Part shown: positions 1-9,049 of the stretch, piece after piece | How positions within the stretch are numbered: position 1 is the stretch's first letter | How the letters are laid out: each line of letters opens with the position of its first letter | Source of the DNA: Spirochaetales bacterium | GTDB taxonomy: Bacteria; Spirochaetota; Spirochaetia; Treponematales; Treponemataceae | Direction: 5' to 3' | Assembly: GCA_029098225.1 (NCBI GenBank) | Contig: JAQXNX010000021.1 | Coordinates: 1 to 64,000, forward strand | Length of the DNA: 64,000 nt | The notes under the pieces: model-generated | What the model saw: only the letters and a program-made list of their open reading frames with translations | Told to the model about the DNA's origin: nothing | The model's database searches: none | Program-made: the position numbers and the translations under genes

Positions 1-1
1 T

Positions 2-52
2 GTAAGTCCTGATTAGGAATTCCTTTTCAAGCGGATTTAACTGCTTTCCCAT
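2..52 (-). CDS. start of an unidentified protein (cut by window edge)
   Basis: Only the first 17 codons are in the window. An ATG at 52-50 on the minus strand is preceded six bases upstream by a perfect GGAGG ribosome-binding site (59-63). The peptide begins MGKQLNPLEKEFL. A TATAAT-like box lies further upstream on the same strand, near 87-92, without a convincing -35. The product is not recognised. The gene is head-to-head with the kinase remnant that follows, so its promoter occupies sequence where the kinase should continue. Confidence 0.6.
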   Translation of the reverse strand, partial: MGKQLNPLEKEFLIRTY

Positions 53-117
53 GTGACACCTCCACGGGGCTCTTCTTCGTTTATTATATCATCTTAAACA
101 AATTTTTTAGCCCCTCA

Positions 118-303
118 GTGTCTACTTTTATTGTAGCATCATGTAACCCGGATGAACTTGATAAAAAAATTAAAAGCAAGGAACATCTTGGTTTACGTTC
201 TATGTTAGACAGAATGGAGTTAATTGGCGGTTCCATAGAATTCTTTACTTCACAGAATGAGGGAATGGAAATTAAAATAAGATTACCTTTGGAGAATGCC
301 TGA
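118..303 (+). pseudogene. C-terminal remnant of a NarX/DegS-type sensor histidine kinase
   Basis: The last ~60 codons match the end of a HATPase_c domain of two-component kinases: HLGLRSMLDRMELIGG is the G2-box region, followed by the usual I-x-I-x-L-P-L ending. The dimerisation helix, N box and G1 box are missing. Upstream is the promoter of a divergent gene, and there is no ribosome-binding site before the GTG at 118. The stop overlaps the next ATG in ATGA, the coupling expected of a kinase-regulator operon. I infer that an intact kinase lost its 5' part by deletion or rearrangement; a misassembled junction is the alternative. Confidence 0.6.
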
Positions 304-929
304 TGAAAAATATAGTATATATTGTAGATGATCATAATATGGTTCGTATCGGACTTAAAGCCTGGCTGGAAAAACATACTAAGTGGCGTGTACCAAAAGA
401 TTTTGCATCTTCTAAGGAATGTATAGACTGTTTAAATTGTCTTGATAACTCTTTAAATGTAGAAACAGCTTTTCCTGAAATAATTATTGTCGATGTTCAG
501 CTTATAAATGAAACCGGTTTTTCTCTTGTAAAAGAAATTTCTGAAAAATATCCGCAGATAAAATGCGTCATGTATTCAATGTTTGATACTTCTGGCTTTG
601 TTCTGCAGGCAAAAGATTCTGGCGCTAAAGGCTATATTTCTAAAGTTGCCAAGGAAGAAGAACTTGCTCACTGTCTTGATGTTGTGCAGAATGGTGGAAC
701 ATATCTTGAACAATATATGCTGGAAGCTCAAAATAAGGTTGATACAATTGTTTCCATACTTTCAAAACAGGAACGAAATATTTTTGAAGCAATTCTTCAG
801 GAAAAAACAAATAAACAGATTTGTGATGAATTTTTTATTTCTACCCGCACTGTAGAAAATTATACCAGCCGCTTATATGCAAAAATCGGCGTAAAGAATA
901 GAGAAGAGCTTATAGAAAGATTCCGCTAG
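303..929 (+). CDS. LuxR/NarL-family response regulator
   Basis: 208 residues. The N-terminal receiver domain (about 1-125) has the acidic pair at D9/D10, the phospho-acceptor Asp in IIIVDVQL (D64) and the conserved Lys in KGYISK. The C-terminal LuxR-type helix-turn-helix (about 150-205) reads LSKQERNIFEAILQ...NKQICDEFFISTRTVENYTSRL. It should act as a phosphorylation-controlled transcription factor in the cytoplasm. It overlaps the kinase remnant by 3 nt in ATGA, so its original partner appears to be the truncated gene. It may now be phosphorylated by another kinase or act as an orphan. Confidence 0.88.
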   Translation: MKNIVYIVDDHNMVRIGLKAWLEKHTKWRVPKDFASSKECIDCLNCLDNSLNVETAFPEIIIVDVQLINETGFSLVKEISEKYPQIKCVMYSMFDTSGFVLQAKDSGAKGYISKVAKEEELAHCLDVVQNGGTYLEQYMLEAQNKVDTIVSILSKQERNIFEAILQEKTNKQICDEFFISTRTVENYTSRLYAKIGVKNREELIERFR

Positions 930-989
930 AATATTGCGCATGTAATGACAATTATTTGCAAATGCATTATAATTTTGAGAATATTTTTA

Positions 990-1061
990 TTGCAGATTGA
1001 TAATTTTTTTATCAATCTGCAAAACGGCTGAGTCAAGGCTTTAAGCGAAGCGTGCCTTGAC
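990..1061. repeat. paired-hairpin intergenic element
   Basis: Two adjacent inverted repeats lie between the response regulator and valS. The first is a 14-bp perfect stem, TTGCAGATTGATAA (990-1003) with TTATCAATCTGCAA (1009-1022), around a T5 loop. The second is GTCAAGGC (1032-1039) with GCCTTGAC (1054-1061). No T-run follows, so this is not a typical terminator. A similar two-hairpin arrangement occurs at 37956-38030, and the two second-hairpin loops resemble each other. Confidence 0.6.
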
Positions 1062-1089
1062 CAGACGTATATAACGAGGAATAAACAAA

Positions 1090-3828
1090 ATGCAAGCAAT
1101 TGAACTAGAAAAGGCCTATGAGCCTAAATCTTTTGAAGACAGAATTTACAACGAATGGGAAAGTAAAGGATATTTTAAGCCGGTTTCTGATGAGGCTAAT
1201 CCTGTTCACTGCCAGTGTGCAGACTGCAACAAAAAAACAAATATTTATTCTGTCGTCATTCCTCCTCCAAACGTAACCGGAGTCCTTCATATGGGACATG
1301 GTCTTAACAATACTCTTCAGGATATTGTTGTACGCTATCACAGAATGAAGGGTGATAATACTCTCTGGGTAACTGGAACAGATCATGCCGGAATTGCAAC
1401 TCAGAACGTAGTTGAACGTCAGCTTAAAAAAGAAGGTAAAACCCGTAACGATCTTGGCCGCGAAAAATTTATTGAGCGCACATGGACTGTAAAGGAAGAT
1501 CATCATAATACGATTGTAAAACAGCAGAGAAAACTTGGAAACTCTACAGACTGGGAGCGTGAACGTTTTACAATGGACGAAGGTTTAAGCAAGGCTGTAC
1601 GCGATGTTTTTGTTACTTTGTATGAGCGTGGGCTTATGTACCGCGGTAAGCGTCTTGTAAACTGGTGCCCGCGTTGTGGAACTGCTTTGGCTGATGATGA
1701 AGTAGACCATGAAGATACACAGGGTGCAATGTATCACCTTTATTATGAATATGCTGATGGAAGCGGAAAGATTGAAGTTGCTACAACTCGTCCGGAAACT
1801 TTCTTTGGAGATACTGCTGTTGCCGTTAATCCAACTGATGAACGTTATACAGCCCTTGTTGGAAAAAAATTAAAATTGCCGCTTACAGGAAAAGAGATTC
1901 CAATCATTGCAGATGATTATGTAGATAAGGAATTTGGAACCGGTATGGTAAAAATTACACCTGCTCATGATCCAAATGACTGGGAAGTTGGTAAAAGACA
2001 TAATCTTGAAGTTGTTAATCTTTTAACTCCAGATGGCCGTCTTAACGAAAATGTTCCTGAAAAATATCGTGGATTAAAACCAGAAGAAGCTCGCAAGCTT
2101 GTAATTGAAGATCTTGAAGCCTGTGGACTTTTTAAAGGTGAAGAAAAGATGGTTCATTCGGTAGGCCACTGTTATCGCTGTAAAACTGTAGTTGAACCTT
2201 ATTTAAGTGACCAGTGGTTTGTAAAAATGAAGCCTCTTGCAGATAAGGCTCTTGCTGCCTGGAAAGCTGGAGAAATTCAATTCTTCCCACGTAAATGGGA
2301 AAATACATATGAAAACTGGCTTACAAATATACGCGACTGGTGTGTTAGCCGTCAGATCTGGTGGGGACATAGAATTCCGGTATGGTACTGCCAGAAATGT
2401 GGTGAAGTTATTGTTAGCCGTGAAGATCCTTCTAAATGTCCTAAGTGTGGTTGTGGCGCGGAAGATTTAAAACAGGATGAAGATGTCCTTGATACATGGT
2501 TCAGCTCCTGGCTCTGGCCGTTCAGTACTTTAGGCTGGCCGGAAAAAACAGTTGATTTGGAAAAATTTTATCCAACAACAGCGCTGGTTACTGCTTACGA
2601 TATTATCTTTTTCTGGGTTAGCCGTATGATTATGGCCGGTCTTGAATTTACAGGAAAGGCTCCTTTCCACGATATTTACATTCATGGTCTTGTACGCGAC
2701 AAGCAGGGCCGCAAAATGTCTAAGTCTCTTGGAAACGGAATGGATCCTCTTGAGATTATTGATATGTATGGTGCCGATGCACTTAAGTTCACCCTTGGAT
2801 TTATGTGTGCACAGGGACAGGATATTCTTATAGATAAAGACAGCTTTAAGCTTGGTTCACGTTTCTGTAACAAGGTTTGGAATGCCAGCCGCTATCTTTT
2901 AGGAAATCTTGAAGGTCGAAATCTTGTTCCTGTAACCGATGCAGATCTTACAGAACTTGATAAATGGATTTACAGCCGCTTGAACTATGCTGCAAAAACT
3001 GCACGCGAAGCTCTTGATACTTACCGTTATAATGATGCTGCTTCAGCTCTTATGGAATATTTCTGGAATGAATTCTGTGACTGGTACGTAGAGGCTACAA
3101 AAATTAACTTTAAAAATGGAGATGATAAAGAAAAAGATCGTCAGGCTTCTGTATTAATGAATATTCTTGAAGAAAATCTTCGTCTATTACATCCTTATCT
3201 TCCATTTGTTACAGAAGAAATATATTCAAAGCTCCCTCTTTCAGAAATTGCAGAAAACAGAAAAAAGGCCGGCGAACAGAAAATTGCAGACAACAGTGAT
3301 TATGTTGGAATGCTTATAAATGCTCCTTATCCAAAAGCTGTTGATGCACGAGATAATGCACAAATTGCAGAACGATTCGAAGCTCTTAAAGATTTAATTG
3401 GAAAAGTACGTGCAACAAAAGTTGACTGTGGAATTGACCCTGCAATTAAGATTAATATTGCTATTAAAATTGAAAAGGGAAGTGCAGCAGAAGTTGCCCG
3501 CGAAAAAATCGAAATGATTCAGTTGCTTGGCGGTGTAGCTAAGGTTGAATTTGTAGAGGCAAAGCCTGCTTCTTCAATTGGTGCTGTTGGAAACGGTTTT
3601 GAAGCCTTTGTTCTTGTAGATGAAAATATCAATAAGGAACAGCTGCTTTCACGTTTCCAGAAGACAATGGAAAAAGAACAAGGCTATGCGAGAATGAGCG
3701 AAAATAAACTTAACGGAAACTTTGCAAAGCATGCCCCTGCAGAATTAGTTCAGGAAGAGCGCGACAGACTGGCAGAAAGTCAGAAAAAAATAGCAACTCT
3801 TGAAAGTTATATTAAGGAGCTGATGTAG
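1090..3828 (+). CDS. valS: valyl-tRNA synthetase
   Basis: Class I aminoacyl-tRNA synthetase charging tRNA-Val, 912 residues. The class I signature is PPPNVTGVLHMGHGLNNT with HMGH as the HIGH box, and the second signature is GRKMSKSLGNGMDP. Editing (CP1) and Zn-knuckle segments (WCPRCGTAL, CYRCKTVVEP, WYCQKCGEV) are present, as are the C-terminal anticodon-binding domain and a coiled-coil tail ending in KKIATLESYIKELM. Odd feature: a Cys-rich insert (HCQCADCNKKTN) sits just before PPPNVTG, where many ValS proteins simply have W. A GAGGA precedes the ATG. No T-box leader was seen. Confidence 0.97.
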   Translation: MQAIELEKAYEPKSFEDRIYNEWESKGYFKPVSDEANPVHCQCADCNKKTNIYSVVIPPPNVTGVLHMGHGLNNTLQDIVVRYHRMKGDNTLWVTGTDHAGIATQNVVERQLKKEGKTRNDLGREKFIERTWTVKEDHHNTIVKQQRKLGNSTDWERERFTMDEGLSKAVRDVFVTLYERGLMYRGKRLVNWCPRCGTALADDEVDHEDTQGAMYHLYYEYADGSGKIEVATTRPETFFGDTAVAVNPTDERYTALVGKKLKLPLTGKEIPIIADDYVDKEFGTGMVKITPAHDPNDWEVGKRHNLEVVNLLTPDGRLNENVPEKYRGLKPEEARKLVIEDLEACGLFKGEEKMVHSVGHCYRCKTVVEPYLSDQWFVKMKPLADKALAAWKAGEIQFFPRKWENTYENWLTNIRDWCVSRQIWWGHRIPVWYCQKCGEVIVSREDPSKCPKCGCGAEDLKQDEDVLDTWFSSWLWPFSTLGWPEKTVDLEKFYPTTALVTAYDIIFFWVSRMIMAGLEFTGKAPFHDIYIHGLVRDKQGRKMSKSLGNGMDPLEIIDMYGADALKFTLGFMCAQGQDILIDKDSFKLGSRFCNKVWNASRYLLGNLEGRNLVPVTDADLTELDKWIYSRLNYAAKTAREALDTYRYNDAASALMEYFWNEFCDWYVEATKINFKNGDDKEKDRQASVLMNILEENLRLLHPYLPFVTEEIYSKLPLSEIAENRKKAGEQKIADNSDYVGMLINAPYPKAVDARDNAQIAERFEALKDLIGKVRATKVDCGIDPAIKINIAIKIEKGSAAEVAREKIEMIQLLGGVAKVEFVEAKPASSIGAVGNGFEAFVLVDENINKEQLLSRFQKTMEKEQGYARMSENKLNGNFAKHAPAELVQEERDRLAESQKKIATLESYIKELM

Positions 3829-3871
3829 TAAAGAATGCAGCACCGCTAATGCGGACTTTATAAGGAGACTT

Positions 3872-4366
3872 ATGTTAAAAAAAGGTTTTAAGATTTGTAT
3901 TTTATTTCTCGTATTATCTTTTTCGCTGAGTGGATGTTTTTCTGAAAAAAACACTCCGTTTTATGACAGTGAATGGATAATGCAGAATGTTGATGATCAA
4001 AATCAGCTTTATTACCATCATTTAATATTGTCGCCTGATCATAAGGTTATGCTGCGTGTTTCATATGCCGATTCTACAAATATTATTGTCTGGCAGGGAA
4101 CTTATAAGATAAATTCTAAAAAATTATATTTTAATTTTACAGAATGTATCCGATATGAAAAGGGTGAGGTTGTAGGAAACTATACCGCCGGACAAATGAT
4201 AAAATTCTATGCCGGAGAATATCTGTATTCAGTCGGAATTCCAGATGATGATACAGAAAAAAACGGAAGATACCATCTTCGTTTGATTCGTCCAAAAAAT
4301 TTCTTTTACGCAGATTCAAAAGATATGTTTGGTAATGCATTAGAGGATTTTGTCAAAGTAAAATAA
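3872..4366 (+). CDS. small lipoprotein of unknown function
   Basis: 164 residues. A basic N-terminus and hydrophobic stretch end in the lipobox LSGC (Cys22), so it is probably a lipid-anchored envelope protein. The mature part is polar and beta-rich by eye (HHLILSPDHKVMLRVSYADS, KLYFNFTECIRYEKGEVVG), resembling small extracytoplasmic beta-barrel lipoproteins, but no family was recognised. It has an AAGGAG ribosome-binding site and lies 43 bp after valS and 21 bp before the HD-domain gene, probably one transcript. Confidence 0.75.
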   Translation: MLKKGFKICILFLVLSFSLSGCFSEKNTPFYDSEWIMQNVDDQNQLYYHHLILSPDHKVMLRVSYADSTNIIVWQGTYKINSKKLYFNFTECIRYEKGEVVGNYTAGQMIKFYAGEYLYSVGIPDDDTEKNGRYHLRLIRPKNFFYADSKDMFGNALEDFVKVK

Positions 4367-4387
4367 CAGCAGGGCAGGAGAGAATAT

Positions 4388-5014
4388 ATGGCAAAGCAAA
4401 AATATCAGATGAAAGTTGAGCGTTCTCAAAAAATGGAAGCACAGGAAATGCAAAGACTTTCAACTATAAATTTTGCTCCATATATTCAGCTGGCAACTGG
4501 TCTTATTGGAAAATCACGGCATGCTGGTGGAAATATGTTTCGTCACCAGATGGATACACTTGCAATTCTAATTGATTACGGTTATATAGATTCTCCTTTG
4601 TTAAAGGCTTCCATTGTTCATGATACTGTAGAAGACATTCCAGATTTTGATAAAAATTTAATTATTAATGCAGATGAAGATGGACCCGATGTCCTTGAAA
4701 TTGTTATGGAAGTCACTCGACGCGAAAATGAAGATAAACGTCAGTTTTTGCACCGCATCCTTGATTATGGCAGTCAGAAGGCAAAAATTTTAAAATGTGC
4801 AGACAGAATCAGTAATATGATTTCTCTTGGTTATGTTACAGATCCAAAGTTTATTGAACGTTATTGCGACGAAACTGAATTTTTCCTTTTGCCTATGGCT
4901 CTGGAAGTAGATTTTAATATGTACCAGGAGCTTATAAGCCTTATTATGACCCGCCGACGCTATCTTGAAGACGGCGGATATTTTGATACCCGTATAAAAG
5001 AAAGTAATGGCTAA
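4388..5014 (+). CDS. stand-alone HD-domain (p)ppGpp hydrolase-like protein
   Basis: 208 residues that align over most of their length with the hydrolase domain of RelA/SpoT proteins. There is a histidine in FRHQMDTLAILIDYG (H53), the HD pair and ED motif in IVHDTVEDIP (H78, D79, E82, D83), and the later Asp/Asn in KCADRISNMISL (D139, N143). No synthetase, TGS or ACT domain is attached, so it resembles a small alarmone hydrolase that would remove pyrophosphate from (p)ppGpp. The matching synthetase is the separate gene at 32358. GGCAGGAGAG precedes the ATG. Family assignment is strong; substrate is inferred. Confidence 0.78.
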   Translation: MAKQKYQMKVERSQKMEAQEMQRLSTINFAPYIQLATGLIGKSRHAGGNMFRHQMDTLAILIDYGYIDSPLLKASIVHDTVEDIPDFDKNLIINADEDGPDVLEIVMEVTRRENEDKRQFLHRILDYGSQKAKILKCADRISNMISLGYVTDPKFIERYCDETEFFLLPMALEVDFNMYQELISLIMTRRRYLEDGGYFDTRIKESNG

Positions 5015-5028
5015 CCACAGATTACAAA

Positions 5029-7242
5029 TTATAATCCAAAAAATCCCATACCTTTTTTCAGATTTTCATCTATCGGAATATTCTTCAATTGTTCTTCAGC
5101 CTGCTTTTTAATTTCATTTTCAGCCTGAGCTTTTAATTGATCTGTTAATTCTTTCATAAGTTTTTCCAGCTCTTTCTGTATTTTCTTTACAGCTGCATCT
5201 GAATCTGTAATCAGGCCTTTTATATCTGTAAACTGTTCAATTTTTTCGGTGGCAAGTCCAGTTTTATCCGAAAGAAGTTTTGTGACTCTTTCCTGAGCTT
5301 CATCTGCAATAGAAGAAATCGCCTTATTAAAAGCTGTCGTAAACATAGTCTGAAACAATTCTGCAGCATTTGTATCTATTGTAAGAACAAGCCCGTCTGT
5401 TTGAGAATATGTATAGCCTAATTGAATCTTCATCGTTTTTACAGAATTTATAGCGTCACTGTATATATCATAAACAATTTTAGGTTCAAAAGCCGGAGTA
5501 AGAATCTGAACTTCAGATAAGTTTAAAGTTCCAGTGCCTTTTACGCTTCCATTTTTGTCTGCATCAAAATTACATTGAATTGCAGAATTTGAATTAAGCC
5601 CGTATGAATCGAATGTAACATTAAATGGAATATTGTTTCCATCATAAATTGCATCAATAAATGGCGCTGTTGTCTGTGTTCGCGCGTCTATAATTGCATT
5701 TAATTTATTCTGTGTTCCAAGAACTTCAAGGTTAGCTGAAAGTTCAGACTGTTTGTTTCTTTTGTCTGCATCACTTGAAAATTCCTTTGCAGAAAAATTC
5801 CAGTTGCTTCCTGAACCATATGCATTTTCCAGAAGGAATTTTGGAACATTGTCATTTTTGTAGTAAATAGTTCGTCCAGGGGCTCTCTGTGCAACTTTCT
5901 TTTCTTTTTTCTTTTTTTCTGCTTTAGCTTTTGAGTCAGAAGCGTTGTTTGCTTTAATTTCCATAGCCTTATCAAGAACCTGACGTGCATAAGGCGAATA
6001 TTGGTCTGCCATTCCATAAACAAAGGCTGTAATTAAATCATTAAATACAGATTTCAAACCTTTGTCTTTTAGAACTGTAAATTTTCCAATCTGTTCATCA
6101 ATCAGTTTCTTATCTGCCTGAATAGCATTAGAAATATCTTTAGACAAGGCGGCTATTGTATTTGCGTCTACCTGAACTTTTTCTACTGTAGATTTTGTTT
6201 GTTCTGCAATAGCATTTCCGGTATTAATTCCATTTGTAACAAGATCAATCAGTTCTTTTATTTTTATTGGATCATTCAAATTTTGATAATCAATTGAAGT
6301 TGCTTTTTCATAAATTGCCTGAACATCTTTAACAGATTTCTCAATTTTTTCCGGTTCATTCTTCCATTTTTCAATCAGTTCTTCTGCTGTTTTTTGTGCC
6401 TTCTCTGCAACTTGTGGAGACTTGAGATTTGCCTGCATGCCTTCAATTATATTCTGTGGATTATAGTCGGCAAACATTCCGTCAAGTGTGTTCTGTGTTT
6501 TTTTAAGAAGATCGTCTCTGGCAATCTGCAGCTTTGGATTTGGCTGTTTTGATTCTTTTTGATCTTTTTCTTTTGGTTTCTTTTCTTTTTTTATAAGTTT
6601 TCCAGATTTAGTTCTTTCTGTATTAACAAGGATTTCTGCAACAGTAATATTTTGAATATCAAATTTTCCTTTTAAAAGTTCAGTTAAATTAAAATCAAGC
6701 GTTATTTCCCCTATCTGGAATAAATTTTTCATTTCTTCATCGGGATTAGCCTGCTGAAGATTTTTGATTTTTAATTTTGAATTTAAGAATTCTACATGAA
6801 GATAATCTATGTCTGTTTTTGCCTGAAAAATTCCCTGCATTGCAGAAGTTATTCCTTTTTTTACAATGATATCCTTAAAAGTAACAACTACAATAAATAG
6901 GGCTGCAAGAAAACCTGCTGTAATGGCAAAAGGTATAAATTTGAATCCTGCTTTCCTTTTTTTAATATCTTTTGAAATTTTCTTTAAACGAATGAGCTGC
7001 TTTTTTTCAATTGTTCCGGTTTTATCTATAGAAAGAAATCCCGGCTTTACAGAATCTTCCTTGAATAAACTTTTAATTAAATCTTTATCAGCAGGAATAT
7101 AAATTTTTTTAAGAATTTTTGATTCTAGTTTTTTTGGAGTATATTTTTTCTTAAATAATCCTGGAATTTTTTTTGCTTTTACAAGTTTAATCTTTTTCTG
7201 TTTTTTCTTTTCTGTTATATTTTTATTTTCGTTATTATCCAT
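5029..7242 (-). CDS. TIGR03545-family membrane-anchored protein
   Basis: 737 residues. A very basic cytoplasmic N-terminus (1-100) is followed by one membrane segment (about 101-122, FIPFAITAGFLAALFIVVV) and a long extracytoplasmic part. That part contains an AsmA-like stretch (LHVEFLNSKLKIKNLQQANP, ITLDFNLTELLKGKFDIQNI), a long coiled-coil/helical region (about 230-430) and a C-terminal beta-rich part. This matches the uncharacterised family TIGR03545, usually found next to TIGR03546 in bacteria with outer membranes; here that partner is directly upstream. A role in the envelope is inferred. It converges with the HD gene with a 14-bp gap. Confidence 0.75.
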   Translation of the reverse strand: MDNNENKNITEKKKQKKIKLVKAKKIPGLFKKKYTPKKLESKILKKIYIPADKDLIKSLFKEDSVKPGFLSIDKTGTIEKKQLIRLKKISKDIKKRKAGFKFIPFAITAGFLAALFIVVVTFKDIIVKKGITSAMQGIFQAKTDIDYLHVEFLNSKLKIKNLQQANPDEEMKNLFQIGEITLDFNLTELLKGKFDIQNITVAEILVNTERTKSGKLIKKEKKPKEKDQKESKQPNPKLQIARDDLLKKTQNTLDGMFADYNPQNIIEGMQANLKSPQVAEKAQKTAEELIEKWKNEPEKIEKSVKDVQAIYEKATSIDYQNLNDPIKIKELIDLVTNGINTGNAIAEQTKSTVEKVQVDANTIAALSKDISNAIQADKKLIDEQIGKFTVLKDKGLKSVFNDLITAFVYGMADQYSPYARQVLDKAMEIKANNASDSKAKAEKKKKEKKVAQRAPGRTIYYKNDNVPKFLLENAYGSGSNWNFSAKEFSSDADKRNKQSELSANLEVLGTQNKLNAIIDARTQTTAPFIDAIYDGNNIPFNVTFDSYGLNSNSAIQCNFDADKNGSVKGTGTLNLSEVQILTPAFEPKIVYDIYSDAINSVKTMKIQLGYTYSQTDGLVLTIDTNAAELFQTMFTTAFNKAISSIADEAQERVTKLLSDKTGLATEKIEQFTDIKGLITDSDAAVKKIQKELEKLMKELTDQLKAQAENEIKKQAEEQLKNIPIDENLKKGMGFFGL

Positions 7243-7262
7243 AAATTACTCCGTTTACATTT

Positions 7263-7778
7263 TTAAATAAGCTCTAGTGAGGCTGCCTTAAATTTTGAAA
7301 CAAGCGGTATTTTGTAAAAGAATTTTGCAATTTTACTGTTATTCCAGGCAGATGCAACTTTTGTACGCCATAATCGGATAAAAAGTATAAAAAATACAAA
7401 AACCGGAATATAAACAATCAGACTGAAGGCAAGTGAGCCGCAAACCATTGTATTATTTATTTTTGTAAATCCTACGAATGGAATTTCTATAATTTTTGCA
7501 AAAAATCCAGAAAGCTTTTCGCTGGTTAAGATTTTATATCCAAGGGAATCAAAAAGATTATCTGCTAGAGGTGCTGCAAAAGACATTAAAAGGGTAGTAA
7601 CAAAGTATGCACTTTTATTAATTCGTACAAAAAGAAAGAACACAAAAAGTATATACCATAAAAGATTATTTTTTGGAATGAATCCCAGCATTACACCAAG
7701 GCATACTGCATTTGCAACTTCTGAAGCTTTAGAATTTGAATTTAATATTTTGAAAAACGCAACAATTTTTTTAATCAT
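7263..7778 (-). CDS. TIGR03546-family integral membrane protein
   Basis: 171 residues with several hydrophobic helices (LLWYILFVFFLFVRI, AYFVTTLLMSFAAPLADNLF, MVCGSLAFSLIVYIPVFVFF). The N-terminal part, SKASEVANAVCLGVMLGFIPKNNLLW, is DUF2062-like and typical of family TIGR03546. It is the first gene of a two-gene unit, 20 bp upstream of the TIGR03545 gene. The paired occurrence suggests that the two proteins act together in the inner membrane, but no biochemical function is known to me. Confidence 0.75.
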   Translation of the reverse strand: MIKKIVAFFKILNSNSKASEVANAVCLGVMLGFIPKNNLLWYILFVFFLFVRINKSAYFVTTLLMSFAAPLADNLFDSLGYKILTSEKLSGFFAKIIEIPFVGFTKINNTMVCGSLAFSLIVYIPVFVFFILFIRLWRTKVASAWNNSKIAKFFYKIPLVSKFKAASLELI

Positions 7779-7996
7779 AAAATTCCCTTATAAACATTTT
7801 AATCTTATTGTTAATTATACCATTATCTTTTTAATATTGATAGTATTTTTTTTAATGTAATATATGCGATTGCTGAATGAATAGTAGTGAATGAATTGTG
7901 AAAAATCTTTTAAAACACACACTCTATAGACTATTTTCCATAAATTCAGTATTTTATAAGAAGTAAAATTTAATCTATTTTTAGAGGAGATATACA

Positions 7997-9049
7997 ATGG
8001 CAGATGTAAGAGTTGCTATTAATGGTTTCGGCCGTATTGGTCGTTTGGCTTTCCGTCAGATGTTTGACGCTAAAGGTTATGAAGTAGTTGCTATCAACGA
8101 TTTGACAAGCCCAAAAATGCTTGCTCACCTTTTGAAGTATGATACAGCACAGGGTGGATACGCTGGACGCATTGGTGAAGGAAAACACACTGTTGAAGCT
8201 CACGATGGTGAAGGCGAAGATAACTACATCGTAGTAGATGGAAAGAAAATCGTAATCTACAAGATGCCTAACGCTGCTGATCTTCCATGGGGAAAGATTG
8301 GTGTAGACGTAGTTCTCGAGTGTACAGGTTTCTACGTATCAAAGGAAAAGAGCCAGGCTCATATCACAGCTGGTGCTAAGAAGGTTGTAATTTCTGCTCC
8401 TGCTGGAAACGACCTCCCAACAATCGTTTACAATGTAAACCACAAGACTTTGAAGAAGGGTGACAATATCATTTCTGCAGCTTCTTGTACAACTAACTGT
8501 CTTGCTCCTATGGCTAAGGCTCTTAATGATGCATTCCCAATCCAGTCTGGTATCATGTCTACAATCCACGCTTACACTGGAGATCAGATGATTCTTGATG
8601 GTCCACAGCGCAAGGGTGACCTCCGCCGTTCACGCGCAGGTGCTCAGAACATCGTTCCAAACTCAACAGGTGCTGCAAAGGCTATCGGTCTTGTAATTCC
8701 TGAATTGAACGGAAAATTGATTGGTTCTGCTCAGCGTGTTCCAGTTCCAACAGGATCTACAACTATCCTTACTGCTGTAGTAAAGGGTAACGATGTAACT
8801 AAGGAAGCAATCAACGCTGCTATGAAGAAGGCTTCTGATCCAGAAACATTCGGATACAACGAAGATGAAATCGTTTCTTCTGACGTAATCGGAATGCGCT
8901 TCGGCTCACTCTTCGATGCAACTCAGACAATGGTTACTAAGATTGCTGACGGACTTTTCGAAGTTCAGGTTGTATCATGGTATGATAACGAAAATAGTTA
9001 CACATCACAGATGGTTAGAACTATTAAATACTTCTCAGAAAACTGCTAA
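7997..9049 (+). CDS. gap: glyceraldehyde-3-phosphate dehydrogenase
   Basis: 350 residues. Converts glyceraldehyde 3-phosphate to 1,3-bisphosphoglycerate with NAD+ in glycolysis. The Rossmann motif INGFGRIGR is at the N-terminus, the catalytic Cys is in [13 protein letters not shown], and the C-terminal [13 protein letters not shown] signature is present. Strong ribosome-binding site AGGAG. Codon choice is more biased and richer in C-ending codons than in neighbours, as expected for a highly expressed gene. A strong terminator follows, and then copies of this gene's 3' end. Confidence 0.97.
   Translation: MADVRVAINGFGRIGRLAFRQMFDAKGYEVVAINDLTSPKMLAHLLKYDTAQGGYAGRIGEGKHTVEAHDGEGEDNYIVVDGKKIVIYKMPNAADLPWGKIGVDVVLECTGFYVSKEKSQAHITAGAKKVVISAPAGNDLPTIVYNVNHKTLKKGDNIISAASCTTNCLAPMAKALNDAFPIQSGIMSTIHAYTGDQMILDGPQRKGDLRRSRAGAQNIVPNSTGAAKAIGLVIPELNGKLIGSAQRVPVPTGSTTILTAVVKGNDVTKEAINAAMKKASDPETFGYNEDEIVSSDVIGMRFGSLFDATQTMVTKIADGLFEVQVVSWYDNENSYTSQMVRTIKYFSENC

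Noticed and set aside
1105-1506. 133-codon ORF opposite valS
   Set aside because: A shadow of valS codons. No start signal and no protein-like pattern.
7815-8203. Short minus-strand ORFs upstream of and inside the gap start
   Set aside because: They overlap the gap leader and coding sequence, are AT-rich and have no start signals.
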